A stretch of DNA of 64,000 nucleotides from Lachnospiraceae bacterium. GTDB lineage: Bacteria > Bacillota > Clostridia > Lachnospirales > Lachnospiraceae. The notes under the pieces are model-generated. The model worked only from the letters and a program-made list of their open reading frames with translations. It did no database searches and was not told the DNA's origin. The translations under genes and the position numbers were made by a program. The stretch is taken from the NCBI GenBank assembly GCA_015056865.1, contig SVFM01000006.1, positions 42,364 to 106,363 on the forward strand, given 5' to 3'. This document shows, piece after piece, positions 7,717-16,292 of this stretch (the first letter of the stretch is position 1; each line of letters begins with the position of its first letter).

Positions 7717-8688
7717 ATGTGTACAGCTATTACGCTTCATACCAAAGATCACTATTTTGGCAGAAATCTGGATTTGGAGTATTCTTATCAAGAGACAGTA
7801 ACCATCACTCCCCGCAACTTCCCCTTTTCCTTCCGCAAGGTACCGGCCCTGCCTGCCCATTACGCACTGATCGGTATGGCCTACGTGGTGGACAACTATC
7901 CCTTGTATTATGATGCAACCAATGAAAAAGGACTAAGCATGGCCGGCTTAAACTTTCCGGGCAATGCCTTTTATCTTTCTGAAAATTCAGGCTTATGTAA
8001 CATAGCGCCCTTTGAACTGATCCCTTGGATCCTTGGGCAGTGTTCTACTGTGAAAGAGGCCGGAAGTCTTCTCTCCCGCACTTGTCTGGTGGACATTCCT
8101 TTCAATAATGATCTGCCACTGACACCACTCCACTTTATGATCTCAGATCAAGAAACATCCCTTGTGGTAGAGCCTAGGAACGATGGCATCAAAATTTATG
8201 ACAATCCTGTAGGTGTTTTGACCAACAATCCCCCCTTTGACTGTCAGATGTTTCAACTGAATAATTATATGGCACTCACTACCAGACAGCCGACCAATAC
8301 TTTTTCCCCAAATCTGCCTCTGGAATGTTACAGCAGAGGTATGGGGGCACTTGGCCTGCCCGGAGATCTGTCCTCTCAGTCCCGCTTTATCCGAGCCTCT
8401 TTTATCAAAATGAACTCTGTGTCCGGCACCGGTGAGGCCGAAAGTATCAGTCAGTTTTTTCATATCCTGGGGGCTGTGGAACAACAGCGGGGCTGTGTAT
8501 TTATGGGAGGAGATCAGTATGAGATCACAGTTTACTCTTCCTGCTGTAATATGGACAAGGGAATCTATTATTACACCACCTATGAAAACCGCCAGATAAC
8601 AGGAATTGACATGCACAAAGAAGATTTGAACGGACAAACTCTTATCAATTATCCTTTGATAGACAAACAGCAGATTGCATATTTATAA
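7717..8688 (+). CDS. bsh: Bile salt hydrolase / choloylglycine hydrolase
   Basis: 323 aa, normal for the family. This Ntn-hydrolase splits conjugated bile salts into free bile acid plus glycine or taurine. Met1 is followed directly by the nucleophile Cys2, exposed after Met removal. The other expected residues are visible: Arg16 and Asp19 (GRNLDLE), Asn79 (GLNFPGNA), Asn170/171 (TNNP) and an Arg near 226 (SRFIRASF). The GLNFPGNA context resembles bile salt hydrolases more than penicillin V acylases, but activity preference needs assay. No signal peptide, so cytoplasmic. An AAAGGAG motif lies 7 bases before the ATG. It is divergent from the NSS transporter, and the palindrome sits only 27 bases upstream, where promoter elements would be expected. 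Confidence 0.9.
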   Translation: MCTAITLHTKDHYFGRNLDLEYSYQETVTITPRNFPFSFRKVPALPAHYALIGMAYVVDNYPLYYDATNEKGLSMAGLNFPGNAFYLSENSGLCNIAPFELIPWILGQCSTVKEAGSLLSRTCLVDIPFNNDLPLTPLHFMISDQETSLVVEPRNDGIKIYDNPVGVLTNNPPFDCQMFQLNNYMALTTRQPTNTFSPNLPLECYSRGMGALGLPGDLSSQSRFIRASFIKMNSVSGTGEAESISQFFHILGAVEQQRGCVFMGGDQYEITVYSSCCNMDKGIYYYTTYENRQITGIDMHKEDLNGQTLINYPLIDKQQIAYL

Positions 8689-8720
8689 AAATAGTGCCAG
8701 GCAGCTGCCCGGCACTATTT
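8689..8720. terminator. Bidirectional intrinsic terminator
   Basis: AAATAGTGCC (8689-8698) pairs with GGCACTATTT (8711-8720), with further pairing in the GGCAGCTGCC-like loop. The hairpin starts right after the bile salt hydrolase stop and lies 11 bases from the stop of the convergent XRE gene, so it can terminate both. Confidence 0.85.
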
Positions 8721-8731
8721 ATTTCATCCAA

Positions 8732-9070
8732 CTAAGGTCTTCCCAACATCAACTTTTTCATATAGGCAAGCATGCGATCAATAAATTGATCTCGTTCCTC
8801 TCTTGTGCTGTTGGCCAGGAAGGTATCCACATCAAAATTATGATTCTTTTCACCTGTGATCAAATACGTGGGATCAATCTTATATTTGATATACAGAACC
8901 AACATTTTCTCAGGCTGCAGTCCATATTGGCCGCTCTCGATTTTGCGGTAATGCTCCACACTGACATCCAATTCTTCCGCAAATATCTCCTGGGTACATC
9001 CGATATTTTCTCTGGCGGCTTGCAACCGCATGCCTATATTTATATTGATATCCTTTTTATCTGTTCGCAT
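8732..9070 (-). CDS. XRE-family helix-turn-helix regulator
   Basis: 112 aa from the ATG at 9070, preferred because GAGG lies 8 bases upstream; an in-frame GTG three codons earlier lacks such a site. Residues about 10-65 form a Cro/C1-type HTH (MRLQAARENIGCTQE, FAEELDVSVEHYRKIESG). The remainder is an acidic tail ending in a basic helix (RMLAYMKKLML). It sits alone, immediately downstream of the last gene of polysaccharide locus B on the same strand and convergent with bsh. Likely a cytoplasmic DNA-binding protein; target unknown. A TATGAT hexamer lies upstream in 9071-9162, but the -35 is poor. Confidence 0.8.
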   Translation of the reverse strand: MRTDKKDININIGMRLQAARENIGCTQEIFAEELDVSVEHYRKIESGQYGLQPEKMLVLYIKYKIDPTYLITGEKNHNFDVDTFLANSTREERDQFIDRMLAYMKKLMLGRP

Positions 9071-9162
9071 TTCACACACCTCATTTTATGCTATCATAAC
9101 AATGTGAGACATGCGACAACAGATTGCTTTACGCCAGATTTTTGTCGTATAGCGTTATTGTC

Positions 9163-10356
9163 TTACTTGCGGTAATTTTCCACCACTTTTTTCACAGCAC
9201 GAATTACGTCCTTTACATCCTGATCTGTCATGCGGGGATAAAGGGGAATACTCATGATTCTGCTGTAAATATACTCTGCATTCGGACACAAACCTTTCTG
9301 AAAGCCCAACTGCTGATAATAAGGAAACCAATATACAGGGATATACATTACCTGAGGCTGCACATTTTCCGCAGCAAGGGCATCAAAAAACTGTCGCCTT
9401 GTGCAAGTCAGCTTTTCCAGATCAAGCTGTATAATGTACAAATGTCTGCAGGTGTCCGCCTCCGGAATCTCCTTTTGTACAATGATCTCCGGCACCTTGG
9501 CAAACGCCTCGTTATACTTTGCAACAATCTCTTTTCGACGCTGCACAAACTGATCCAACTTATGCATTTGGCTGGTGATCAATGCCGCCTGGAAATCTGT
9601 AATACGATAATTATACCCAAGCATTACCTGCTCATAGCACCAAGGCCCCTCCGTAATATCAGTGAGACGGGATGCATCCTTGGTAATGCCATGGGTACGA
9701 GCCAACATCAGCTTGTCATAAAAGTCTGCCCGATTTGTCAGTACCGCGCCGCCTTCACCGCCGGTAACAGTTTTTACCGGATGAAAACTCAAACAAGTCA
9801 TATCTGCCAGACTACCCACCCGGGCATCCTTATATTTCGATCCGATAGAATGGGCCGCGTCCTCAATAAAGATGAGATTGTGCTCATCGCATATCTCCCG
9901 AATCTTCTCTATTTCTACTACCTGGCCCGTAAAATCCACAGCCACAACGGCTTTCGTCCGCTCCGTAATCTGTCTGCGAATGCTTTCAGGATCAATATTA
10001 TAGGTTTCCGGATTAATGTCTGCAAACTTCACACTTGCTCCGCAATAAAGGGCACAGTTTGCACTTGCCGCAAAGGTAATGGGTGTAGTGATCACTTCAT
10101 CCCCGGGGCCGATGCCTGCTGCCAAACATGCTATATGCAGGGCCGCTGTGCCATTGGAGACCGCTACCGCGTACCCGGCACCGGTGTAAGTGCAGAGGTT
10201 TCTCTCCATCTCATCCACTTTGGGACCGCAGGTAATAAAATCACTGCGCAGAGTTTCACACACCGCATCAATATCATCCTGCTCAATCCATTGTTTGCCG
10301 TAATAGATCTTACTACCCCTTACGGGATAGCCGCCGTTGATCGCTAATTTTTCCAT
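9163..10356 (-). CDS. PseC-like nucleotide-sugar C4 aminotransferase
   Basis: 397 aa DegT/DnrJ/EryC1/StrS family, PLP-dependent. The PLP lysine is Lys195 in FHPVKTVTGGEGG, with Asp166 in IEDAAHSIGS. This motif set is typical of PseC, which aminates C4 of UDP-4-keto-6-deoxy-L-AltNAc. No PseB, PseH or PseI gene is present. However, the CapE-type dehydratase of this locus generates the same 4-keto-L-arabino intermediate on its way to FucNAc, so this enzyme could branch from it; that is inference. It is the last gene of locus B, 19 bases after CapG. Alternative: an aminotransferase for another 4-amino sugar. Confidence 0.8.
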   Translation of the reverse strand: MEKLAINGGYPVRGSKIYYGKQWIEQDDIDAVCETLRSDFITCGPKVDEMERNLCTYTGAGYAVAVSNGTAALHIACLAAGIGPGDEVITTPITFAASANCALYCGASVKFADINPETYNIDPESIRRQITERTKAVVAVDFTGQVVEIEKIREICDEHNLIFIEDAAHSIGSKYKDARVGSLADMTCLSFHPVKTVTGGEGGAVLTNRADFYDKLMLARTHGITKDASRLTDITEGPWCYEQVMLGYNYRITDFQAALITSQMHKLDQFVQRRKEIVAKYNEAFAKVPEIIVQKEIPEADTCRHLYIIQLDLEKLTCTRRQFFDALAAENVQPQVMYIPVYWFPYYQQLGFQKGLCPNAEYIYSRIMSIPLYPRMTDQDVKDVIRAVKKVVENYRK

Positions 10357-10375
10357 ACTTGCCTCTTTTCGCGCT

Positions 10376-11518
10376 CTAAAATTTTCTCCAAACCATCTTG
10401 TTTACAATGCCGGTGTAACTCTGAATAATCTTCACAACCTTGGTGCTGACATTCTCGTCCACATAATTGGGAACATCCAATCCCAGATCACCTTCCTCAT
10501 TCATTTTAACAGCCATATCCACAGCTTGCAATACCTGCTCTGTAGTGATGCTACCCAGAATAAAGTTTCCTTTATCAATTGCCTCGGGGCGTTCCGTAGA
10601 AGTCCTGATACATACCGCCGGGAAGGAATTTCCCTTGGTATTAAAGTAAGATGCCTCCTCCGGCAAAGTCCCACTGTCAGATACCACACAGTATGCATTC
10701 ATCTGCAGGTGATTGTAATCACTAAATCCAAAGGGCGGCAGACTTCTTACCAGAGGATGGAACACAAAGCCTCGCTCCTCTATCTTCTTCTTGCTTCTGG
10801 GATGGGTGCTGTATATAATAGGCATCTGATAAGTCTCCGCCATGCTGTTTACCGCATTCATCAGCGCAAAGAAGTTCTTCTCATCATCAATATTTTCTTC
10901 TCTATGAGCAGATAGCAGGATATATTTTCCCTTCTCCAGACCCAGGGTCTCCAAAACCTTACTTGCCTTGATCTTCTCCATATGCGCAGACAAAACCTCT
11001 GCCATAGGCGATCCGGTCACATAGGTTCGCTCCTTTGCAGTCCCCTCAGCATTCAGATATCTTCTAGCATGTTCACTGTAACACAGATTCACATCCGCAA
11101 TGTGATCCACGATACGCCGATTGGTCTCCTCCGGCAGATTTTCATCAAAACAGCGGTTGCCTGCTTCCATATGGAAAATAGGGATCTTCAAGCGCTTTGC
11201 AGAAATTGCCGCCAATGCAGAGTTGGTATCACCCAACACCAAAAAGGCATCCGGCTTTATTTCTGTCATCAACTTGTAACTTTTGGCGATGATATTACCA
11301 ATGGTTTCCCCCAAATCTGCTCCCACCGCCTCCAGAAAATAATCCGGCTGGCGCAGTTCCAAATCCTCAAAGAAAATCTGGTTCAGCGTATAATCATAAT
11401 TCTGTCCCGTATGTACCAGAATCTGATCAAAGTACTTATCACATTTCTTGATCACTTCAGACAGACGGATAATCTCCGGTCTGGTCCCGATCACAGTCAT
11501 CACTTTCAGCTTGCTCAT
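10376..11518 (-). CDS. capG: UDP-N-acetyl sugar 2-epimerase, CapG/FnlC-like
   Basis: 380 aa, non-hydrolysing UDP-GlcNAc 2-epimerase fold. N-terminal GTRPEIIRL and mid-protein SAHREENIDD are family hallmarks. The start at 11518 (MSKLKVMTVIG) is chosen because GGAGG lies 7 bases upstream; an upstream in-frame GTG overlaps that Shine-Dalgarno. Standing directly behind CapF and with CapE nearby, it most likely performs the last step to UDP-L-FucNAc (2-epimerisation of UDP-N-acetyl-L-pneumosamine). WecB (UDP-ManNAc) and WbpI (UDP-ManNAc3NAcA) are homologous, so a role in the WbpA/B/E pathway of the same locus is the main alternative. Confidence 0.82.
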   Translation of the reverse strand: MSKLKVMTVIGTRPEIIRLSEVIKKCDKYFDQILVHTGQNYDYTLNQIFFEDLELRQPDYFLEAVGADLGETIGNIIAKSYKLMTEIKPDAFLVLGDTNSALAAISAKRLKIPIFHMEAGNRCFDENLPEETNRRIVDHIADVNLCYSEHARRYLNAEGTAKERTYVTGSPMAEVLSAHMEKIKASKVLETLGLEKGKYILLSAHREENIDDEKNFFALMNAVNSMAETYQMPIIYSTHPRSKKKIEERGFVFHPLVRSLPPFGFSDYNHLQMNAYCVVSDSGTLPEEASYFNTKGNSFPAVCIRTSTERPEAIDKGNFILGSITTEQVLQAVDMAVKMNEEGDLGLDVPNYVDENVSTKVVKIIQSYTGIVNKMVWRKF

Positions 11519-11558
11519 AGGTCCTCCCACTTGGCCAAAGTTTCGGCCATATCTGCTT

Positions 11559-12686
11559 TTATCTCGCTATATCCACAGGTTCGTGCATGGTATCCGGCTT
11601 GTCAGGATCGTAGCACTCATTGCACCACATCAAGGTCACCAGATCCGTCTCTCCCACATTCACAATGGAATGGGTATAGCCGGTAGGGATATCCACCACT
11701 TCTATTTTATCACCGCTCACAGGGTATTCAATGATTTCATCCTCTCCGTACTTTCTAAAACGGATCAGACCCTTGCCACTGACCACAACAAACTTTTCAT
11801 TTTTGGTATGATGCCAATGGTTTCCCTTGGTAATACCGGGCTTAGAGATATTGATGGACACCTGGCCTCTGTCTGCACTTCTAAGGATCTCTGTAAAACT
11901 CCCCCTGGCATCCTCATGCATGGTCAAAGGATAAGAAAATTGATCCTTAGGCAGATAACTTAAATAGGTACTGTATAATTTCTTTTCAAAGCCATCATCA
12001 GTCATGTCCGGTACCGTCAGATTCTTCCGGCTCTCCCGGAAACCATATAAGAGATCAACGATTTCTCCCAAGGTAATCTCATGCTCCACTGGCACATAGC
12101 AATATCCGTCTTCATTGATATGAGGCTGTCCCTCCAAGGCCTTTAGAAGTTCCTGTACCACATCATCAATATAGACAAGATGCATCAGGGTATCACGATT
12201 GTTCACTTGTATCGGTAAATCATGGGCGATATTGTAACAAAAAGTAGCTACGGCACTGTTGTAATTGGGCCTACACCATTTGCCGAACACATTGGGGAAT
12301 CGATAGATATATACCCGGGCCCCGGTCTCTCTACTGTAAGCAAACAGCATATCCTCCCCGGCCTTTTTGCTATGGCCATAAGGATTATCCAAAGCAGCCT
12401 GTATGGAGGAAGAATTCATCACAGGACAGGTATTCCTATACTTTTTTAACGTCTCCACAAGCGTGGTAGCAAAACCGAAATTCCCTTCCATGAACTCTTC
12501 CACATGTTCCGGACGATTTACCCCCGCCAGATTGTAAACAAAATCGCAATCCCTGCAATAATCATCCAGCAGTTCCAAGGGTGTGTCCACATCAAAAGCC
12601 AGAACTTCCACCCCTTCTTTTCTACTTAACTCACTGATCAGGTTCTTGCCAATAAAACCGTTAGAACCGGTAACCAAAACTTTCAT
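11559..12686 (-). CDS. capF: CapF/FnlB-like bifunctional reductase (SDR + cupin)
   Basis: 375 aa, full length. The N-terminal Rossmann domain has GSNGFIG (7-13) and a Tyr103-x3-Lys107 pair (NPYGHSKKAG). The C-terminal cupin domain shows a metal-binding cluster at about 289-293 (GNHWHHTKNEKF). This two-domain design is that of CapF/Cap5F: the cupin epimerises C3 and the SDR reduces C4 to give UDP-N-acetyl-L-talosamine/pneumosamine, the second step to UDP-FucNAc. The gene lies just downstream of the inserted DprA-like/phosphoribosyltransferase pair, which separates it from CapE. It is followed by CapG after 40 bases. Confidence 0.88.
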   Translation of the reverse strand: MKVLVTGSNGFIGKNLISELSRKEGVEVLAFDVDTPLELLDDYCRDCDFVYNLAGVNRPEHVEEFMEGNFGFATTLVETLKKYRNTCPVMNSSSIQAALDNPYGHSKKAGEDMLFAYSRETGARVYIYRFPNVFGKWCRPNYNSAVATFCYNIAHDLPIQVNNRDTLMHLVYIDDVVQELLKALEGQPHINEDGYCYVPVEHEITLGEIVDLLYGFRESRKNLTVPDMTDDGFEKKLYSTYLSYLPKDQFSYPLTMHEDARGSFTEILRSADRGQVSINISKPGITKGNHWHHTKNEKFVVVSGKGLIRFRKYGEDEIIEYPVSGDKIEVVDIPTGYTHSIVNVGETDLVTLMWCNECYDPDKPDTMHEPVDIAR

Positions 12687-12708
12687 TCACGTGTTTCTCC
12701 CTTACGCC

Positions 12709-13416
12709 TTAAAAATCTAGCTTTATCTGCTCATACGTTTCTTCTTTCGAAATATCTTCTAAAAATCTTTGGATATCACTATTGGACTTTAACACACAGG
12801 CTCGCCCCTGTGCTTCCAATATCTTATTCCCAGTCGCATTGTTTACCAGCGTGTGATAATAACAGGCTAATCTCTTATACTGCTTAGTGGCAAAATTAAC
12901 AGTATGCATTGTCCCGCTTTTCTCCTGCGCTTCAATAACCCATACACCTTGACTGATCGCGCTTTGCAAACGATCTCGTGCCACATAGTGATACTCCCTT
13001 ACTGCCGTTCCTATGGGATACTCACTCAAAAGACACCCTCCGGTTTCCAATATCTCTTCCGCCAATCTATAATTAGATCTGGGCTGTATCTGATCCAATC
13101 CACAAGGCATAACAGCGACACATTTTCCACCGGCATGTATGGCTCCTCTTAGGGCTTCTGCATCGCACCCCAAAGCCAAGCCGTTTACAAGATTCATCCC
13201 AGCCTCCGCCACCTTCCGTCCTGCGTAATAGGACAGTCTGAGTCCTTCCGAAGATGTACGCCTGCTGCCGATCACAGCCACACTTTTTCGATTGTTCACA
13301 ATAGTGATATCTCCACGAAAGTAAAGAATCGACGGCATTCCAGTTAAATTTTTCATTCCCATAGGATAACTTGTATCCCCTATGGCACATGATGAAATCT
13401 TATATTTCTCCAGCAT
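12709..13416 (-). CDS. DprA/Smf-like Rossmann protein
   Basis: 235 aa. It carries the core DprA fold: a YPxxM...PSILYFRG entry strand (17-35), VIGSRRTSSEG (49-58), GLALGCDAEALRGA, MPCGLDQIQPRSN, LLSEYPIG and the EAQEKSGTMHT end motif. It lacks the C-terminal winged helix of full-length DprA and has a short unique tail. Canonical DprA loads RecA on incoming single-stranded DNA; the related SLOG/LOG superfamily also includes predicted nucleotide sensors of conflict systems. Here the partner gene is a phosphoribosyltransferase 14 bases upstream, both under a promoter at 14026-14054. It interrupts the UDP-FucNAc gene set, so I infer an independent cassette. Function unassigned. Confidence 0.8.
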   Translation of the reverse strand: MLEKYKISSCAIGDTSYPMGMKNLTGMPSILYFRGDITIVNNRKSVAVIGSRRTSSEGLRLSYYAGRKVAEAGMNLVNGLALGCDAEALRGAIHAGGKCVAVMPCGLDQIQPRSNYRLAEEILETGGCLLSEYPIGTAVREYHYVARDRLQSAISQGVWVIEAQEKSGTMHTVNFATKQYKRLACYYHTLVNNATGNKILEAQGRACVLKSNSDIQRFLEDISKEETYEQIKLDF

Positions 13417-13430
13417 CCCTCACCTATAGC

Positions 13431-13970
13431 TTATATCGCCTTTCCCAGTGCAAACATTTCAACTTTTCCTGCACCTCGTGATTCCAAAATATTTTTACAA
13501 ACATACAAGGAGTTTCCCGTAGTAGTAACATCATCCATCAAAAGGACAATATCCCCCTGCACGCTCATATCATCCAATGTACTGATCGAAGACATATGCA
13601 CCCATTTATCACGATTTCCACCGCCGGCAAGTTTGTCAATACTCTTTTCTCGTTTTAAGAAATACACTTTGTTAACGCGGCCATTTTCAGCCAGCATCTC
13701 CCCTAATTTACCAATACCTGTTTCTTCTTTGGCTGCGTCGCTGGAAGGTACTACACATATCGTTACATCCTTGCATATTTCCGGGTCAATCAAATTATAA
13801 AAGTACCGAACTGCTTCTTGCTTTCCTTCTTTTAAATCCAGTATCTTTCCGCTAAACACATCAAACAAAGGATTCTTTATATGTCTTTCCCTATCCAACC
13901 AATACTTGTGATAATTACTATATACCACAATATCACCAGTATCATTCCAATTTTCGTTTATAAAAACCAT
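13431..13970 (-). CDS. Phosphoribosyltransferase-fold protein paired with the DprA-like gene
   Basis: 179 aa from ATG 13970, chosen because AGGAGG lies 6-7 bases upstream. The C-terminal half has a PRPP-binding loop, LLMDDVTTTGNS at about 144-155 with Asp146 and Asp147, preceded by ICVVPSSDA and a KLAGGGNRDKW segment. This is a type I PRTase core like ComF and pyrimidine PRTases, but without the ComF zinc-finger N-terminus. The N-terminal about 60 residues are unusual: Trp/Tyr rich (NENWNDTG, YSNYHKYWLDR). Substrate unknown. Linked to the DprA-like gene (14-base gap) and transcribed from its own sigma-A promoter. A ComF-like competence role or a nucleotide-based defence role are both possible. 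Confidence 0.75.
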   Translation of the reverse strand: MVFINENWNDTGDIVVYSNYHKYWLDRERHIKNPLFDVFSGKILDLKEGKQEAVRYFYNLIDPEICKDVTICVVPSSDAAKEETGIGKLGEMLAENGRVNKVYFLKREKSIDKLAGGGNRDKWVHMSSISTLDDMSVQGDIVLLMDDVTTTGNSLYVCKNILESRGAGKVEMFALGKAI

Positions 13971-14025
13971 ATATGTCCTCCTGTCTTCTTTCAAGTTCTA
14001 ACCCCATCTATAAAGCTACACATTT

Positions 14026-14054
14026 ATTATAGCTACAGAAGGACACTTTTTCAA
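14026..14054 (-). promoter_or_regulatory. Sigma-A promoter of the PRTase/DprA-like pair
   Basis: On the minus strand TTGAAA (14054-14049), a spacer of exactly 17 bases, then TATAAT (14031-14026). This near-consensus promoter lies 55 bases before the PRTase ATG inside the polysaccharide operon, so the pair need not depend on locus transcription. Confidence 0.8.
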
Positions 14055-14075
14055 TACCTTTTTATCGTTTTTACA

Positions 14076-15122
14076 TCACTTCCTGACATTCTCCCACTTT
14101 GCGATCTCATCTCTGATGTGGGAAAGTGTCAACAACTTTTCTTTTACCTGTTCCACATCCATCAGTGCAGTATTGTTGGAATTAAATTCTGTCAGCTTGT
14201 TTCTCTCCACGTTACCGTGTGTAAAGTATTTATCGTAGTTCAGATCGCGCTTGTCCGCAGGCACTCGGTAGAAATTGCCCATATCGATGGCATTGGCACA
14301 TTCTTCATTGGTAAGCAATGTCTCATACATCTTCTCACCGTGGCGGATACCAATGACTTTAATCTCATTCTCGGCATGGAACAGTTCCTTTACAGCCTGG
14401 GCCAATACGCCGATGGTGCATGCAGGAGCCTTCTGCACCATAATATCACCGCTCTGGGCATTCTGGAAGGCATAAACCACCAATTCCACAGCTTCTTCCA
14501 GGCTCATTACAAAACGGGTCATGGTAGGATCCGTAACAGTAAGGGGCTTGCCCTCCTTAATCTGACTGATAAACAAAGGTACAACAGAGCCTCTGGAGCA
14601 GAGCACATTGCCGTAACGGGTACAGCAGATGCTTGTCTCCTGGGGATCAATGGTACGGGATTTTGCCACGATAACCTTCTCCATCATTGCTTTGGAAGTA
14701 CCCATGGCATTGACCGGGTAAGCAGCTTTATCGGTGGAAAGGCAGATCACTTTCTTGACTCCGGCCTCAATCGCAGCCTGCAACACGTTCTCCGTTCCCA
14801 ATACATTGGTCTTTACCGCCTCAATCGGGAAAAATTCGCAGGAAGGAACCTGTTTCAATGCAGCCGCATGAAAAATAAAATCCACACCGTGCATGGCCTT
14901 GGCAATGCTCTGAGGATCCCGCACATCACCAATGTAAAATTTTAATTTGTTGCTATATTCAGGATATTCACGCTGATAAAAATGACGCATATCGTCCTGC
15001 TTTAATTCATCACGTGAGAAAATACGGATCTCTCCGATGTCTGTTGCCAAAAATCTGTTTAATACTGCGTTACCAAAGGAACCGGTGCCTCCGGTGATTA
15101 ATAAAGTTTTGTTTGTGAACAT
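14076..15122 (-). CDS. capE: UDP-GlcNAc 4,6-dehydratase/epimerase, CapE/FnlA-like
   Basis: 348 aa single-domain SDR. GGTGSFG (11-17) binds NADP. Catalytic residues Thr130-Asp131-Lys132 and Met140-x3-Lys144 (MGTSK) show the Tyr-to-Met replacement typical of the CapE/PseB inverting dehydratases. SRDELKQDDM and ALKQVPSCEFFP are further signatures. It performs the first step from UDP-GlcNAc to the 4-keto-6-deoxy-L sugars, feeding CapF and CapG downstream for UDP-FucNAc. It lacks the membrane domain found in PglF at 29603-31471. It begins 17 bases after the WbpE-like gene; downstream, 105 bases separate its stop from the PRTase start. Confidence 0.88.
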   Translation of the reverse strand: MFTNKTLLITGGTGSFGNAVLNRFLATDIGEIRIFSRDELKQDDMRHFYQREYPEYSNKLKFYIGDVRDPQSIAKAMHGVDFIFHAAALKQVPSCEFFPIEAVKTNVLGTENVLQAAIEAGVKKVICLSTDKAAYPVNAMGTSKAMMEKVIVAKSRTIDPQETSICCTRYGNVLCSRGSVVPLFISQIKEGKPLTVTDPTMTRFVMSLEEAVELVVYAFQNAQSGDIMVQKAPACTIGVLAQAVKELFHAENEIKVIGIRHGEKMYETLLTNEECANAIDMGNFYRVPADKRDLNYDKYFTHGNVERNKLTEFNSNNTALMDVEQVKEKLLTLSHIRDEIAKWENVRK

Positions 15123-15139
15123 AATTGACCTCCAAAGTT

Positions 15140-16273
15140 TTAAATCTTACCAAAAAAACGCTTCACTGCCTCTGTAACTTGCATTAACTCACTGTTCTCC
15201 AAATAGGGATGTATAGGCAATGCTAAAACTGTCTTGCATAATTTCTCCGTTACCGTAAAATCATTATCCTCAAAGGGCAGTCCCGCAAATGCCTGCTGTT
15301 TATGCATCGGCTTCGGATAATATATCATAGTTGGAATTCCCTGCTCCTTCATGGCCTTTTGCAAAAGATCCCGTTCCTCTTCCGATCTTAGTTGTATCGT
15401 ATATTGTGCCCAGGAGGATGTGTATTTGGACTCATAGCAGGGCGTGACCACCAAATCCTTCAGCTGCTCCGTATACTTTTGCGCCACTTTGTTTACTTCG
15501 TCACGCTCATACCGTATAAACGCATAGAGCTTTGGCAGCAATATAGCGGCCTGCATAGTATCCAGTCTTGAGTTCCATCCGATCCTGATATTGTCGTACT
15601 TAAAGCTCCCCTTACCGTGCACTCGTATGGAACGCAGATAATCCGCAATTTCATCATCATCTGTGAAAATTGCGCCTCCGTCGCCGTAACATCCAAGAGG
15701 CTTTGCCGGAAAAAATGAAGTTGTGGAAATATCGCCAAAGGAGCATGCGCGCTTCCCATTAATCTCGCCGCCGAATCCCTGTGCTCCGTCCTCCAGAATC
15801 TTAAGTCCGTATTTGTCCGCAATGGGACGAATCGCATCATAATCTGCCGGAAGTCCGAATAAATCTACCGCAACAATAACCCTGGGAGTCAGCTTCCCTT
15901 CCTCTAACACTTTTCGGATGGCCTCCTCCAGCTTCTCGGGCTTCATGTTATATGTGCGCTCATCCACATCTACAAAAACAGGAGTTGCACCTTCAAAAGA
16001 TACTGTTTCTCCGGACGCAAAAAAAGTAAAATCCGGAACAAATGCGCACTCGCCTTCCTTCAAATCCCATGCCATCAAAGCCATGGTCAAGGCATCTGTA
16101 CCATTGGCACAGGTGATACAATGCTTTACCCCTACATATTCTGCCAATTCCTTTTCCAGGATTTCTACCTGCTTTCCGCTGATAAATGAGGTGGAATCAA
16201 TAACAGCCTGTATCCCATTGTCAATTTCTTCTTTTAAAGCAACATACTGTTTTTTCAAATCTCTAAATTGCAT
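15140..16273 (-). CDS. wbpE: WbpE/GnnB-like sugar C3 aminotransferase
   Basis: 377 aa DegT-family PLP aminotransferase. The PLP lysine is Lys191 in FFPAKPLGCYGDGG, with EDGAQGFGG and CANGTDAL earlier; GCYGDGG is characteristic of 3-aminotransferases such as WbpE and FdtB. It would aminate the C3-keto group produced by the Gfo/Idh/MocA dehydrogenase at 17288-18361. The LpxD-like acyltransferase gene lies immediately upstream (gap 19 bases), consistent with oxidation, amination and acylation at C3. Whether the substrate is a UDP-GlcNAc uronic acid (WbpE-like) or UDP-GlcNAc itself (GnnB-like) is not decided by the sequence. Confidence 0.85.
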   Translation of the reverse strand: MQFRDLKKQYVALKEEIDNGIQAVIDSTSFISGKQVEILEKELAEYVGVKHCITCANGTDALTMALMAWDLKEGECAFVPDFTFFASGETVSFEGATPVFVDVDERTYNMKPEKLEEAIRKVLEEGKLTPRVIVAVDLFGLPADYDAIRPIADKYGLKILEDGAQGFGGEINGKRACSFGDISTTSFFPAKPLGCYGDGGAIFTDDDEIADYLRSIRVHGKGSFKYDNIRIGWNSRLDTMQAAILLPKLYAFIRYERDEVNKVAQKYTEQLKDLVVTPCYESKYTSSWAQYTIQLRSEEERDLLQKAMKEQGIPTMIYYPKPMHKQQAFAGLPFEDNDFTVTEKLCKTVLALPIHPYLENSELMQVTEAVKRFFGKI

Positions 16274-16292
16274 TTTCCTACCCCCCGATCTT

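Noticed and set aside
9124..10347. 407-codon open frame on the plus strand opposite the PseC-like gene
   Set aside because: Its product has no family features, is Cys/His/Ile rich without pattern, and overlaps fully with a gene carrying an intact PLP motif; it is a complementary-frame shadow.
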